Source of the DNA: Setophaga petechia
Lineage: Eukaryota; Chordata; Aves; Passeriformes; Parulidae
Length of the DNA: 64,000 bases
Assembly (NCBI GenBank): GCA_024362935.1
Contig: JANCRA010000007.1
Location: 8,000,503-8,064,502 of the forward strand
Reading direction: 5' to 3'
The notes below the pieces were generated by a model, which was given only the letters and a program-made list of their open reading frames with translations, was not told where the DNA came from and did not search any database. Positions 48,301 to 61,470 of the stretch are shown in pieces; the stretch's first letter is position 1; every line of letters starts with the position of its first letter. Position numbers and translations under genes: made by a program.

Positions 48301-51300
48301 ACACTTAAAAATCTTTTTCTTGTGTCTGTTGCCTGGTGTGGTATTTTTGTGGAGTTCTGCTTGGTTAGTGCTCTACAGGGTGGATAATTACTGACCACCA
48401 TGGAAGAGATCAGCTTCTCCTTTTATTTTTTTAGAGAGATCACTGTGTGATAACTTGGAAGGGAAATTCAGCATGATTTTTCTTTAGTATTTATTCAAGG
48501 AAGACTAATTTGGAAAGGAAAACCAGATTGAAATAAGAAGATTGTCTTGTTAATTGAAAAGAAAACTCACTCTGGGATGTATTTTATTTTTTTATAAATC
48601 ATAATTTTGCCAATAAGCTGAAAGCTCTGACAATTTAGTAATATGAATTTGTCACATGTAGGATTTATTGCACTGAGAGTTACACAAGCAGTTGCCTTTG
48701 TATTGTGTACCAGAACTAAAACTTTGTTTTGCTTTTTTAGTTGCAGAAAGATACAGGACATGATCTATTTCATAGCTGCCTTCATCTGAAAACTTTAGAC
48801 AACTTCATATGATTTTGTTTTAAAAACCTGAATTATGTATTTTACCCAACATTTTGTTTGTTCAGCAGTTTTCTATTCACATTTTTGATTTCACCTTATT
48901 GGGCAGCCAAATGCTGTGCTATCACAGTTTATTTATAATTTTTAAATCTCAGTTTGAAAATTCATTTCAGCATCTTTTATTTTTTTCATTGAAAAATCAC
49001 ACAGAATTAGAAAGTACAAGGTAGAAGGGTTCACTTTTGTTTCTGGTACTGTAGTCCATATTTGTGCAATTGAAATCAATGGGGTTTTATGATAGAAGTT
49101 ACATCTTGGTAAAGTTGGTGTATCCATGTCCTGTGATAGCACACTGATTAGTGCAAGCAGGAAATGAAGGTCTGTACCTTAACAGGAATCCACTGCCCCA
49201 TCATGGCAAAGTACCCAGACACAGGGTTTCCATTTAATTCATGGGTGCCATGTGACATTTCACAGAGCCTGCTGGAGCTGCCTCAACAACATCTCCACCA
49301 GTGCCATTAAGGTTGGTGTCTCTGATCACCCCATCTCCACTAGGAGCCAGTCAGGCTCCCAGGGGTGCCTGGTGCTTCACCCATTAAATTCATAATTTAA
49401 AATATAAAGAAAAACCCCTCTGTGATCTTGTCACTTTCTTCCCTTGCGAAGAAAGGGACATCTGGTCTGGTGAAAGGTGTCCTTGCCCATGTCAGAGAGG
49501 TTAGAACTGGGGGATATTTATTAATTTCCAACCCAAGCCATTCAATGAATCTATGAATTACATTCATGTATTCCACACTCATTTGTAATACCCCTGTAAG
49601 TGCAAATGCATAGATGAGAGGAAGGTGTAATGTGTCAATTGTTTGTCTTTTTGAAAGCAGTGAAGTATATATGGTTTTTCTGTGAAATCCTGTCAGCTCA
49701 GCTCTGAGCTACAGGCCTGTCCTTAACCCTCCAGCCACTGCCTCTTGAACTGAGATGCTCTTAAGTACCCAGGCTCTACTGGAAGAAGAGAGGAGAGCCA
49801 GAGGAGGAGACAGGTAGTTGAGTTGAGTGCCAGGAAAGGATTTCCTTAAGCTGCTGAAGAGGCTGTTCTTGCATTATCATGTTTTCAAAGCAGATCCTTG
49901 AACTCTGGTGACGGTGGGCAGCTGGTAACTGATACAAATCCAAGGACTTGCAGGGTTCCCTCATGGTGAGGAGAAACCACAGGGTGTAGCACAAATGCCC
50001 CTCTGCACTAATGGTGCTGTGGCCTGTCAGGATGGGATGGTGCTCTGGGACACAGCTGCTTGTGTGGCATCCTTGTGCTCTCCTCAGTCCTGCTGCCCTC
50101 TGCAAGTGCAGGATTGACACACAGCACAACACCTTTAATGCTCATATGGCATGGGTTTGTGTGAGTGCTGGGGGGAGCTGAGGGCCTTGCCTGGGACTCC
50201 CCACCTGTGTGTTTTGTACCAGTGCATCCACAGCCCTGAGCTGGGCATCTCCAGAGTGTCCCTGCTTCCCACAGGGAGCCTCCTTCTCTCTTAGGGACCC
50301 CTATCCTGGGAGAGGTGGCGTGGGGCTGCAGGGGGTTCATTCCAGAGGAACTGTGTTCCCTTTCCAGTGGCTCCAGGAAAGCCTGGCTCAGCCCAGTGCC
50401 AGAGCTGCTGGCCAGGCTGGGTCCTTAGGGAGAAGCTGTCCACAGAGCTGTTAACAGTGTTTTCAGAAGTGCTGTGGCTGTGTGCGAATATTTTGTTTCT
50501 TCACTTCTATAATTTACAGTGATTCTGTTCCATTGCTGTCATCGATTCCAAAAGGAATTATAAATCCTGTTTTTAATGAATGGACAATTTGAAAAGAGCA
50601 AGTTGTTAAAGCGAAAAGTTTAAAAGTCTTTTTAAACTTTTCTCTTTTCCTTTAAAATTCTTCAAATTAAAGTATCACCAGCAATTTCTGCATCACATTC
50701 TTGGTTCACAAAGCTCAGAACAATTCACAAGTCAGTGTGGTTGTTGATATCTAACCTTCAAGTTAGAGCACCCTTGTTTGCATATTCTAAAGAGCTTTCC
50801 TTAAAGGCAGTATAATAAATAGAGACCATATGATAGTATCCTGCATGTATCCTCTAATAAATGCTACTTTTACCTGCCTGTTTCTTGTTAGAAGACACAG
50901 TTATGGAACTCACTTTGTGTTCAGCACATTGGTTCATTTTCTGGTGAATTGTAAATGTCAGGATGCAGAATGACTCCATCATTGACTTCCTTTAGTTAAA
51001 CAAGATTTTCACAGTTAGCTGGGCTGTTGTCCTTCCCTGTGTTCTCTCCAGATGGGTGAACTTGAGGACGTGCTCCCCAGCCTTCTCTGGGAACTTTAGA
51101 AAAGCAGAGCGGTGCAATATCTATTGGATAGGTGTTCCTTCTGCTCCCCAGCAAGAATTTATGGAGCATTTTGCTAACAAAAGGCAGAGGTGGAACTGAG
51201 GCACTGACTGTGGTTAGCTACAGTCACTTTTCCAGCGTTGAATCAGAGTGTCTTATAAATACAGGCATTCAGAGCTTTAGATGAAATTCCTTCATAGGTT

Positions 51301-54300
51301 GAATAATTTTATTTTCTCCCACACAGCTTTTTTTTTTTTCTCCCATAATTGCATTACCACTCTTTCTGGACTCTACTGGGGTTTCTCTGAAATTGCAGTC
51401 ATTTCCCTTTCATTAGTCACTGGCTGAATGGTGAGCATTTGCAGCCATCCTAACAGCTGAGTGTACCATTGGCCCATGAGGAAAGAGTGCTCTCAGTGAC
51501 CTGTTCTCCTGCTCCCTTTGGATTTGTACGAATCTGGCAATCACCCCTGGTGCTGAGGCCAGCAGTGTTTTTCATGCTCAGACTGTAGGAAGAGTGAATG
51601 CAGATATTTTTCACAGACAGACTGCTGGCTAGACCAGGTGGATGAGGCACGCTGGGCTCGCTGTGCCCAAGGGGATAGATCTCCCCAGGGACAGAGATGT
51701 GCACCAAGGTCCTCGTGGTGCAGCAGGTCAGAAAAGAGGCTCAATCTGAGTTGAGCAAATGCAGCATTTTCCTGAAGGGCTGAGGAGGCCTCTCTCAAAA
51801 AAGGCCTTTTTTTGGCCAGGCAATAGGAGACAGTATGTTCTGGAGGGTGGCTGTGGAGGGCTTCTACAAAACAAAACTCTGAAAAGTTAAAGCATTGCAT
51901 AGTGAAATATTGCTGAGAAGTGGGTGGCAAAGGTTTCCTCTATTACATTTTTACCATCTAAGCAGAAAAAAACATCTTCAAGGAGAATTGGTGAAGGCGC
52001 TGGATACCTGCAGTCCTAGTTTTTCTTGCCACTTGATTTAATATGAAACCACCACCACTTTGAAGCTGTTAAACATCAAAATTCTGATAACTAAAGACTG
52101 CTGTTTTTCTACCAGCCTGAAAAGATTAAAAAGATGCTGAGAGGAAAACATGTCTCATGACAGTGGGTGCACAATCAAAGTTTCTAAGTAGGGCAGCCTG
52201 AGGAGCAGCCAACGCTTTTTAACAGTTATGGGAAAGTGTATGTTTTTTGATGTTCCTATCTGATATCTTTCTACCTTTTTTTTTGTACTATCAGACTGTC
52301 TGTTTATGCTCAAAGAAGGCTTAATAAATGTTTTGCACACTCAGCACACACTGCCCACATAAAAGAAAAAAAGCATGCTGACTTCCAAGTCATCCAAGCA
52401 ACAAACTAAGAGTAGGGGGTTCACCACTGACTCTTCCAGTTTCATCTTAAACAGTTTATTGAATTGCTGGGGTTTGTGTCCATAAAATATCTCCATGTTT
52501 TTGTGCATCTTAAGGATCTCTTTTCAAATGTCAGGCACAGGCTGTTTTTCTGGTTTTGATATAGAATATATTTTGTATGCCTTGCATAAAGCTCGTGGCT
52601 ACAAAATGCAAAACCCTGGGCAGGGTTTAGAGTTTTTTAATGACCTTTGAGCAGCTGACTGCTGTCCTGGTGTGTGACCTATTGGCTGTGTCCACAGCTA
52701 TCAGGAGCATTTTTGCTGGTGTCTTAGCATAAATCTGGAGGAGAAATATATTTTTTTAAAGAATTGTGTGCTTTTTGAAAAGCTTGTGGTAGGGACGAAG
52801 CATGCATGATAACAGTTTTAATTATGGTTCCTGGTATTCAGTATAAATATCCAATTTACTGTTTTTAATTATACCAAGCCTTTGATTAAAGGCTGTTTTA
52901 GAAGGACTGAATATATTAGGTAAGTCGCAGATAAAAACCCATATTGTTTATGAAGATTTTGCAAAGCTCTTTAGTTTCTGTGTCCCACCCAATATACAGC
53001 AAAGTTATCCAAATCCTGGTTTTAGAGGTGCATGTGTTTAATCTAAAACAGCCAAATACAGTGTATTTTATAATGTTGTATGTGTCTTCTTGTTGGCCTA
53101 TGTATTTGTTATCCTTGAAGCTAAACTCACTGAATTGTGGTCAAGTCAGAGGTCCAATTAGCAGAACCACTGAACATATGCAATAAATTCAGCTTGAAAG
53201 GCCACATGCACAATCTGCCTTGGGTTGGAAAGCCAAGAGATGCTGTGACCAAACAAGATCCGCAGGGAAGCTGCTCAGAATTGTAGCCCTTTGTTCCCAG
53301 CAGCAAAGCTGCCCCTTTCTCCTTGTTTACTACCAAATGCAAATGAGCAAACAGGGCTGGTGCACTTTTAGAACTTGTCAGTTTGAGGGAATATGAGAAA
53401 AAAGGAGTGAAGGGATTAGAAAGAGCCTCGATGTTAAATGGGCGCAGCGTTTGGATGGGAGCAGCAATGGCAGAGAGGGAAGGAATGACTGAGGCAGCTG
53501 ACCCAGAAATTTGAGGTTATTTTGGCTGTAACTAGGTGTTGGAAGATGCATTCCTCATTTTGAGGAGCTCCTTATTAACTCAAAATGTTTTCCCAATGCC
53601 AAGTCAGTGGGTGAAACCTGGGAGAGAAGGAAGCAGAATAGGAAGGACAAAGTCAGCAAAAATTCACCCTCTGCTGGGGCCTGGGCTCCCAGCCCTGCTG
53701 AGTTCAGGGAGGGCTGCAGCTCCTCTCAGGACAGTGCCAGCATCTCCCTGGGCAGCAGGGGTGATCCTTGCCTGGAGAGGTGGCCAAGGGGGGACATCTC
53801 TCTTCCATGAGAGCATCCTCTGTCCTGCACGTGAGCAGGCAGGGAGCTGCCTGCAGGGCTGCTGCTCTCAGTGCATGGCTGCAGGGGACTGCAGTGGTGC
53901 TTGTGAACCCCCCTGCCTTGGCTGGGGGAGGGAGTCAGCCCTCAAGGTGGGCAAAATGACAAAAACCCTCTAGCTGTGTACAGCAGGGTGAGAATTTAAT
54001 TGTTTGGGTGACATCCAAGCAGTTGCATCTGATTAAGTCCTTGAAAAGATAATATCTGTTACCTGGTTGCATGAATTTATACAGGGGTATAGAGTATGGT
54101 GCTTTGTCAAGGTCCACATACAAAGAGTTAACCACAAATTAATCGGGGCTTGTCAGGTTTAAGATATTTCTGGTACAGTGTTGAACAATTAATGTACGCC
54201 CACAAAATAGCAATTGTTCCCTAAAATTGTAGTCTGCTAACCAAAATATATTCTTTTTAATTCTTCAAGGGTGAAAACGAAATTCAGCTTAATGTCTTTG

Positions 54301-57300
54301 TGTATTTCTTTTTCCTTTGCAGTAAAATTTTGTCACATTTTCTTGACAAGTCAAAATCTCTGTCCTAGTTTTTGCAAGACGTGCTCTCTGTGCCTTTCTA
54401 TTTCCTAGAAAATAGTTGTCCAAATGAGTTGTCTCAGAAAGAAGCAAAGGTCATGCCCCAAAAAGGAAAATTAAGTCACAGATTATATTAATTTTCAAAC
54501 TTAATAATATCTTAAGGAAAGATTGAGGAAATACAGAAAAAGGAAAAATAAAACTTGAGGAGGGGTGAAGCAGGAGGAGATTGGGCAAAGTTAGCAAGCC
54601 AGAGCTTCTGGAGGCTTCCAACTGGAACTTTACAATGCATTGGGTCCTCCTGTTCATTAAGTTTTGTCTGGTTTAGTTACTCAAAATAGCATTTTTTCAT
54701 AAATACCTGTGCTTTGTAGTGATAGTTGATTTTGTTAATATCAGTTATATTGTGCATTTATTGTTCAGACCATTCAGTCCTGTGCCTTGGATAGTTTTGC
54801 TAATGCAAACATAAATTAAAGATATGAAGCCTTATTAACACAAGGGCTGCCAGGAAATGGTTTTATTTTGTAGGTAGCCAGCTACTGTGATTCAATAAAT
54901 GCCATTGTCTGTAGCTCTTATATTTGACAGTTACAGATTAGGGCTGCATAGCTGTAGGGACCGTTTTCTAGCAGTAAAATTTAGGTTTCACATGTAGTGA
55001 CCTTATTTTGAGCACGTCCTGCTGTTTGGTGAAGAGACATTGGTGGCTGCTCAGGGGAAGGGTGGTGGCAGGAGAGGACAAGGTCAGAGGGAACTGGGGG
55101 GTTTGTATTAACCAACCTCAGGATGACAAGATACACGTGTTGGAAAGGGCACACCCACAATGTTTAGTAGCTGAGCAGTAACATTATGCAGGATTTTGGA
55201 CTCCCCTCTGTGATGAGAAAAGGATGAGTTGTTTTCTGGGAGACTCTGCTGGTACTGGATACAAACCGTGCAGTCAGGGGAGCAAGCCTGCTCCTTGAGC
55301 CTTGCACTGTTCATGTACTGCTGATATGTTAGAGAAAGATCATCTTCACTTCTGATTAGATGAAAACCGTCAGGGTTTCACTTTAAAAGATGCTGCAGGT
55401 CTCCTTAGTCTGGTTACATTGTACATGGAATTTTCAAAAACCTTAGAGCCATAGGCCAGGGTATTGTTGCCTTTCCTGGGTGATGCTGGCAAAGGCAGTG
55501 GGAGTGCACATGGGAGTCCACACTGGCAGCACAGCCTGCAAAATGAGGGGAATTCTCATCAGAAAGGAAGGACTTAAATCTTTCCCTCTAGAAAACCTTT
55601 GCATTAGAGCAAGGAAAACTTCTCTTTGCTTTTAAGACCCTCTAGCTGCTGAAGATGTTTGTGCTATTGTGGTTGAAATGCACGGGAGAAAATAATGCTG
55701 TGTGCTAGGCATAGATTTTGGGTTTCAGAAAACAAGTATTTTGCAACTAGATAGATTGATCAGCTTTATGTGTTTAGCTGATAGCAAAGAAAAGCTTTGG
55801 GCAGCTTCTGATTTTGCAATATTTCGTTTTTGCTTCTACTTTCAGACAGGAAAGCATCTGGTGGAAAGGTGCACTGTTGTTTCTCAGAGCTCACAAATGA
55901 CTAAGCAAAGTACATTCTATCTTTGCTTTTGTTGTCATGGGTCTGGTTAGTCAAAAGTGCCAAATATTCTGGCTGTAATCCAGCCAAGCTCCTAAGCCTG
56001 CACTCAAGCCTATCTGTAGTTGGGGTGAGTACAGAGGGAGCACTGTGTGCTTAAAGCTGAGACCAGTCTGGAGTGATGTTTGATTACCTTATCAGAAGAG
56101 GGAGTTTTCAGGAGGAAGGGTCCATCCTGAAATGCTCTGGATATCCCAGCTCTGAAGGATGTGTGTGAGCACCCAAGAGATGGAGCTGACCTCTTTTACC
56201 TTGACTAGTAGATGGAAATCTGATGAATTCAAAAACTTGGTATTTCAAAGACATTCTTTTCTTCATAGATACTTTTTGAAAACCAGTGTTACCAATATTT
56301 GTACATTGGTGGTCAAACACTGTGAGAAAACGCTGAAGACAAGAACAGTTATAAGTCCATTACATATGGCATGGAAGGCCACCTAGCACTAAGTCACAGT
56401 TGAAAATTTCATTCTTGTTATTGATTTAATCATGGTTATTAAGCAGCTAATTAACTCGTTATATGGATAGTGTTACTGAGGTATTAATCCTATTCATAAA
56501 GTGTAAATACATAAATTCTCCTTTGGGTAGTTAAGTATGTAGTTAGTAGTAGTTTAGTAGTTAGTTTGTATGCCACAAACAGCTATAAATTTGGAAGATA
56601 CTGGCCAATGCCCAGCAGCTAATTCAGGCCGATTTTTTCAGCTAAGAGATTCTTAATTTGAAAAATATAGACTTTAATATGCTCAGTCACAAATTTAGGC
56701 TCAACAAAGCATTTAAGTCAATAACAATGAGCACATTCTGGAAAAGTATGAAGAAACAAACACCAAACTAAACAACCCACAAAATGCTGATTAAGTTCTG
56801 AAAATTAAAAGTTCCATCACTTGAAAGCTTTGTTTTGACATGTTGAACCAAAGGATTTTTTGTTTGTTTGTTAATTTTTTGTGTTTTGAAATTTCTTTGC
56901 AAGTATTTTTGGAAGCTGAAAATTTTGAATACAACATATCATTTAAATTTAGAAAGGGATTACTGAAATAATTTCTGTGTAATCTGGTGGGGTTTTTTCC
57001 CGGATTTTTTTTATTGCTGTGAACAAAGGGAGCCTTTTCAATCACTCATGCTGCTCTCTTTTTGACAGCCCTTCAAATACATCATGACCTGATAGCAAAA
57101 TCAGTCTTGTGCAAAGTATTAAGGATCAACTTACCCTAAGTCTGCAAGTGAAATGAAACCTGAGCCCAAGGTGATTGCATTAAGCATGTGCTGTCGTTCT
57201 TGGCACATCTGTGTTCTGGAGACTCAAAAAGCAGTAAAATGGTTAAGTATCAGTGATATTTAGAAGAGTGTGTTCTTGGTGCCATTGCACAAGTAGAGCT

Positions 57301-58170
57301 CATCTTGTAAAGCAAATTAATTTTCTGAAGTGTTTTCCCAAATCCAGGGGTGAACCGTGAACATCTCCATTATCATTAATACAGGCATTTCACGCTGTGT
57401 GCTCCTCTAGCCACTGTTCCATTCAGCACTCACTAATTACAAGTCACTAAAATCTGGGCTGCCTGCTGAACTGGGGTGAATTATGCATCTGGAGGTTCAA
57501 GGTCCTTCACCTTCCCAGCCCCTGAGGGGAAGGCTTTGTGCAGAGGTGGATGTCAAGGGGAGGCCAAGGGCTGCAGAAAAGTACATCAATTCTGTAGGCA
57601 GGTTGATTTACATTTGTGTGTTTCCCTTTTTACAAGATAACAGACAATTTTTTTTTTGTGTTTTGAAACCTTTTAGACACTGATTGAGGTCAATGGAATA
57701 AAACTTAAGATGGGGAAGAAGACTGTTTAAAATCACAGCTATTATCTATTTTAATTTTCTCTGCTGGAGTGTACCCCAAAACATTCATTATGTGGAGGGT
57801 ATAATCTCTGAACAAATGACATGGTGGAATTAATGAACAATTAACTATGATCATACGTTATAAACAGAGCTGATTAGAATCCACACATGCCTGGGTTTTA
57901 GACTCTTTTTTGACTCTGCTTTGTGTTGCTGAGATAGGACCACACAGCTCTCATTTCTTATTCATTGTGTGAGCATAGCATCATTTCCTCTGAGGTAAGG
58001 CTACATCTCTTAGTTTTCATGGCAACCAGACAAAGAATTAATCTCATCTTCAACTTACTATGTGTGGGGAGGGGAGAGGAAATTATGTGTTTTCCTCATA
58101 TCCATTTGTCTAATATGCCTAAGTTATTGACTTCCTCCTATAACCTGGAGACCATTCTCCAATATCCCAC
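42396..58170. other. ANK3: presumed ANK3 intron downstream of the first exon
   Basis: No sequence encoding the expected next exon (SDANASYLRAARAG...) was found. GC-richer patches at about 46.0-46.2, 47.05-47.2, 47.85-48.1, 50.0-50.45 and 53.65-53.95 kb hold overlapping open frames on both strands with no recognisable product. A small palindrome (aaaaaaggcctttttt) lies at 51797-51812, and 'aatccccc'/'gggggatt' arms at 43373-43393. Assignment as intron follows from the exon's donor site and from the known very large ANK3 introns. Confidence 0.6.
50613..50642. repeat. A/T-rich hairpin-forming inverted repeat
   Basis: 'gaaaagtttaaaag' (50613-50626) faces 'ctttttaaacttttc' (50628-50642), giving 14 paired bases with one bulged T and a one-base loop. 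It could be a short MITE-like or slippage-derived structure. No terminator role is implied in a vertebrate intron. Confidence 0.8.
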
Positions 58171-58216
58171 ATGTGATAAATCAGAGTATTTTCATGTGAT
58201 AAATCAGAGTATTTTC
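58171..58216. repeat. perfect tandem duplication, 23-bp unit, 2 copies
   Basis: Two back-to-back identical 23-bp copies, each beginning 'atgtgataaatcagagtatt' and ending 'ttc', occupy 58171-58193 and 58194-58216. No divergence between copies is visible. Confidence 0.97.
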
Positions 58217-58942
58217 TTCAAAGCTGGAAGAAAGGGAGTATCTGTCCCCAGTAGCTGCAGCTGCTGTGGTGAGTGCAGCATGGACTGCAGTAACTGCACT
58301 GTGCAATTTACTGTCTTCATTAAGTCAGACAAGAGTCAGGTGAACTGTATAAACTCCATCTGAATTCACAGTGGGCTCCTTGCTTGCTATTTACACTTCT
58401 TCCCTCTCACTTATTTAACTTCCACATGTAGGTGCTTAATAAGTGAATACCATTAGAAACTAGGATGCTTTCAAAACCATAATGTCAGATACTGTGATTG
58501 TGAGTATTTTTAACCTTAAAGAGAAGGTGCTTCTGGCATTTTAAAATAGAAGCAGGCCCTGGGCTTTCCTAATGTCATTGGGGACAGGCGAGGATTTGTT
58601 TCAGGAGCTGCAGTGCAGCAGCAGGCAATGACTGGACACACAGCTTGATGATTTTGCATCACACAAAGGCACTGGCTTCCCTCTTATCACCTCACTGCTC
58701 TCATCATCCTGAAAAGTGAGACAAAAGAAGTGGCCCACTGTATACTGACCTTCACTGTAACAGTAGAAACCCTTCATTATTCCATCACAGTACTTGATAC
58801 CCTCAAGGACAATGTATTTGAAACTAGGAAATTTCACTTGCAGGAAGCAGGCATGCAGAGTTTCCATTACATAAGGAGAGGTGGAGTTTTACACATGTAC
58901 TCTGTATGTATCTGTGCTTCTCAAAATACTTGTATATTGAGA

Positions 58943-58992
58943 CAAGTATACATTATATGCAAGTATTAATACTTGTATATAATGTATACTTG
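58943..58992. repeat. 50-bp near-perfect palindrome, A/T-rich
   Basis: The left half (58943-58967, starting 'caagtatacattatatgcaa') is the reverse complement of the right half (58968-58992, ending 'tataatgtatacttg') except for one position (g on the left against t on the right). There is no spacer. Just upstream, 'tacttg' (58928) and 'caagta' (58943) form a further short inverted pair. Confidence 0.95.
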
Positions 58993-61109
58993 GGGGATGC
59001 TTAGTAACTTAATGAAGAGTTCTTCAGTCAGAGACCATTTTATCTGAATAATTTGTTTTCACGTGATAAAAATTGTTTCTGAAGTAGGAACATGTCAGTC
59101 AGGTACAGCACTGTAAGTGGGGGAATGGTTGGTTTGAATTAAACAAAGATGTGTTCAAATGGTGCTTTTCATACTCCTAGCATGCTTATTGAGTGTTCTC
59201 CACCAGTAGCATTCTGTGCTGATGGGGGCTACCTGCCAAACAGTAAATAACTGGTCTGGAGGGCTTTTACCAAACCCTCTGAATTCTGAGGCCACTCATG
59301 TTCATGACATTGACTGTGGTACTGCAGGCTTTGGTGTCTCTCTCCTTTGCAAAGGTGAGTGTGGGGGCTGTGCAATCTGTGTGCATTTGTGCAGGCTCTC
59401 AGCAGTTCTGGGGCTGGAGATGCAGTGCCTTCGACCAAGACTGGCAGTGAGTGTAAACTGGCCCCAGCAGCCTTGGGGGTCTGTGGCTCTGTTTGAAGGT
59501 CACAGAGCACAGTCCCCAGCTGCACATCACAAAGGGAACTGCAGATCAGCTGCAGAGAGCTGTAGGGGTGCCTGGCTCACTGTGTTCCAGTGGGAGGGAA
59601 GAAGTGTAACAGGTTGAGGTGGGGGTCCAGAGGAGAGCACGAGTTTATGTACAGGAGGTAGCAGGTTTGTCCTTCTTGGCTTTTGTGCAGGATTTGTCCT
59701 TCTTGGCTCTTTCAGCTTTCCCCAGACTGGAGAAGAGCAGCTCCCTGGGCCTGGAATATCCCCTCCCACCTGCTCAGTTTTAGAGCTGCTTGACTGTTGG
59801 CTGCCCTGCCTTGAGCAGATTTACAGTTTCTGACAGTGGTTGTCAATGTCAAAAGTTGCCATTAGAAAGGATTTTTTTTTACCTTCAGTAGGAGTGACAG
59901 TGAGATTTTGTTCTCCCATCTCACAGTATCAGGGAGTTCCAAGGCAGTGAGATTTGAGAGTTTAACACTCAGGCATGGAAGGCTTAGCCTGGTTGGTGTC
60001 TGGAGTCCCAGAACTTCATGGCTTGGCAGTGATTTGCTTTTAGCTTTAGAGTTCACTACTGTTCTCTTGTTTCTGTGGTGGATCATGCAGGCATCAGAAC
60101 TTTAAAGCTCAGTCATCATTGTTTCCACAAATTTGATTGCAATTTTGGCCCCAAAAGTAACTGGGAAACAGAACTGTGAGTTTTAAAATCTGACCCTAAA
60201 AGTCATGTTGCTGTCAAGTCTCTGAGCTTTAACATTAAAATATTTTAATTTCCTCTCAAGAAGAAACTGAAGAAGAGTGGTTGGTGAAGCTTTTGCTGCA
60301 CACAAATCATGAGTCACAGCATCAGACACATCCAAGTGTGTGTGCTAAGGTCCAAATGGAATGCCTGGGAGGGGACAAAGGCAGGTGTGATCTGCCTATT
60401 CCCTGGCTGGATGGGGTGTGCTGACTAATCAGGAGGTCTGAACTCCAGAGAAAGCTGCAGGCCCTGTAGATGCAACCTCTCCCAGCAGTACTGACAAGTG
60501 CAGCAGGGCTGCAGACAGCCATGGAATCTTAGGACTTAATATTTCATGGAAGACAAAGCGAATGCTACCAGAGGCTGATTTTTACCAATGCTCTCCACTT
60601 TCCTCCTTTCCTCCATCACACTGAACATATGTTGGGTATCTTTCTATCTAAGAGTTGGCCATATGCTGAACAAGTCCTCTAGGAATGGCTTTCCAAGTGC
60701 CAGAAAATGTTCTGCTGTGGCAAATTGACAGGTAGACTAATGCTATTATCCTTTAATGATGTTTTAACATAAGCAGAGATTTGAAGAAGGAGGGCCTGAG
60801 GTTTCTTAACAGTGGTACAAGAAAAGAAACAATCGTGAGCAGTGGTTTAAAAATTCCCCCCTAGTTTAGGTAATTTCTATTAAAGAAGAGGAGAATTTCG
60901 GTTTAATTTGATTTTATGTTGGGTCTTATGTGTGTGTTGACCTGTTGGTTTGAAAGGAGTGCTACAAGATTCAGCTCTGTTAATGGTTAATATCTCATCT
61001 CTTTTGGTTCAGAAGTGAATAGTTCCATGTGTAAAACCTCAAAGAAACAGACCCTAGTGAGCAGGTTTATCCCATTTAATGTTTCAAGGAGGAGGAGTCA
61101 AGAGCTTTC
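58993..61109. other. ANK3: presumed ANK3 intron, no gene recognised
   Basis: Includes a GC-richer patch (59.34-59.78 kb) with the small direct duplication at 59661-59708. Nothing else identifiable. Confidence 0.55.
59661..59708. repeat. interrupted direct duplication around 'tttgtccttcttggct'
   Basis: 'gcagg' plus 'tttgtccttcttggct' at 59661-59681 recurs at 59687-59708 with one extra a, separated by 'tttgt'. It is a local duplication with a period of about 27 bp and no visible function. Confidence 0.85.
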
Positions 61110-61470
61110 CATTTAAACCTAGCAGCAAGCATACACATGGGTGTAGGGGGATAGAACATAAGTAAATAAAGGTAGTATAGAAAGTAATCTTACTCCCTAA
61201 AGAGCTGCAGCTGAGCCAATTACTAGAGATTAGGAGCAGGCCTGACTTTAACAGGCCACACCTGTAGCCAGTAAGAAGAGTGCTATTAAAGAGTGGGATG
61301 GTTGGTTGAGGGGAGTTGGAGTCAGTTGGCTGCTGTGAGGACAAGGAAGAGTCAGTGCTTAGAGGAGCTGCCTGTGAGAAACATCAAGGAGGTAAAAAAC
61401 TCTGGCAATATGGAACCCTTGCAATGTAATGACAATAGAACTCTTGCACTGTAATAGCAACACATGTGCA
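61110..61470 (+). mobile_element. candidate solo LTR fragment (avian ERVL-like)
   Basis: The segment resembles avian LTR text I have seen: 'gagctgcagctgagccaatt', 'taggagcaggcctgac', 'aacaggccacacctgtagcc', then a TATA-like 'gctattaaagag' at about 61282, then 'gggagttggagtcagttgg' and 'ctgctgtgaggac'. The spacing of a CCAAT-like element (61215) and the TATA-like box suits an LTR U3/R. It ends with a degenerate 25-bp tandem pair (61413-61437, 61438-61462). No internal retroviral genes are adjacent. The family name cannot be given with certainty. Confidence 0.4.
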
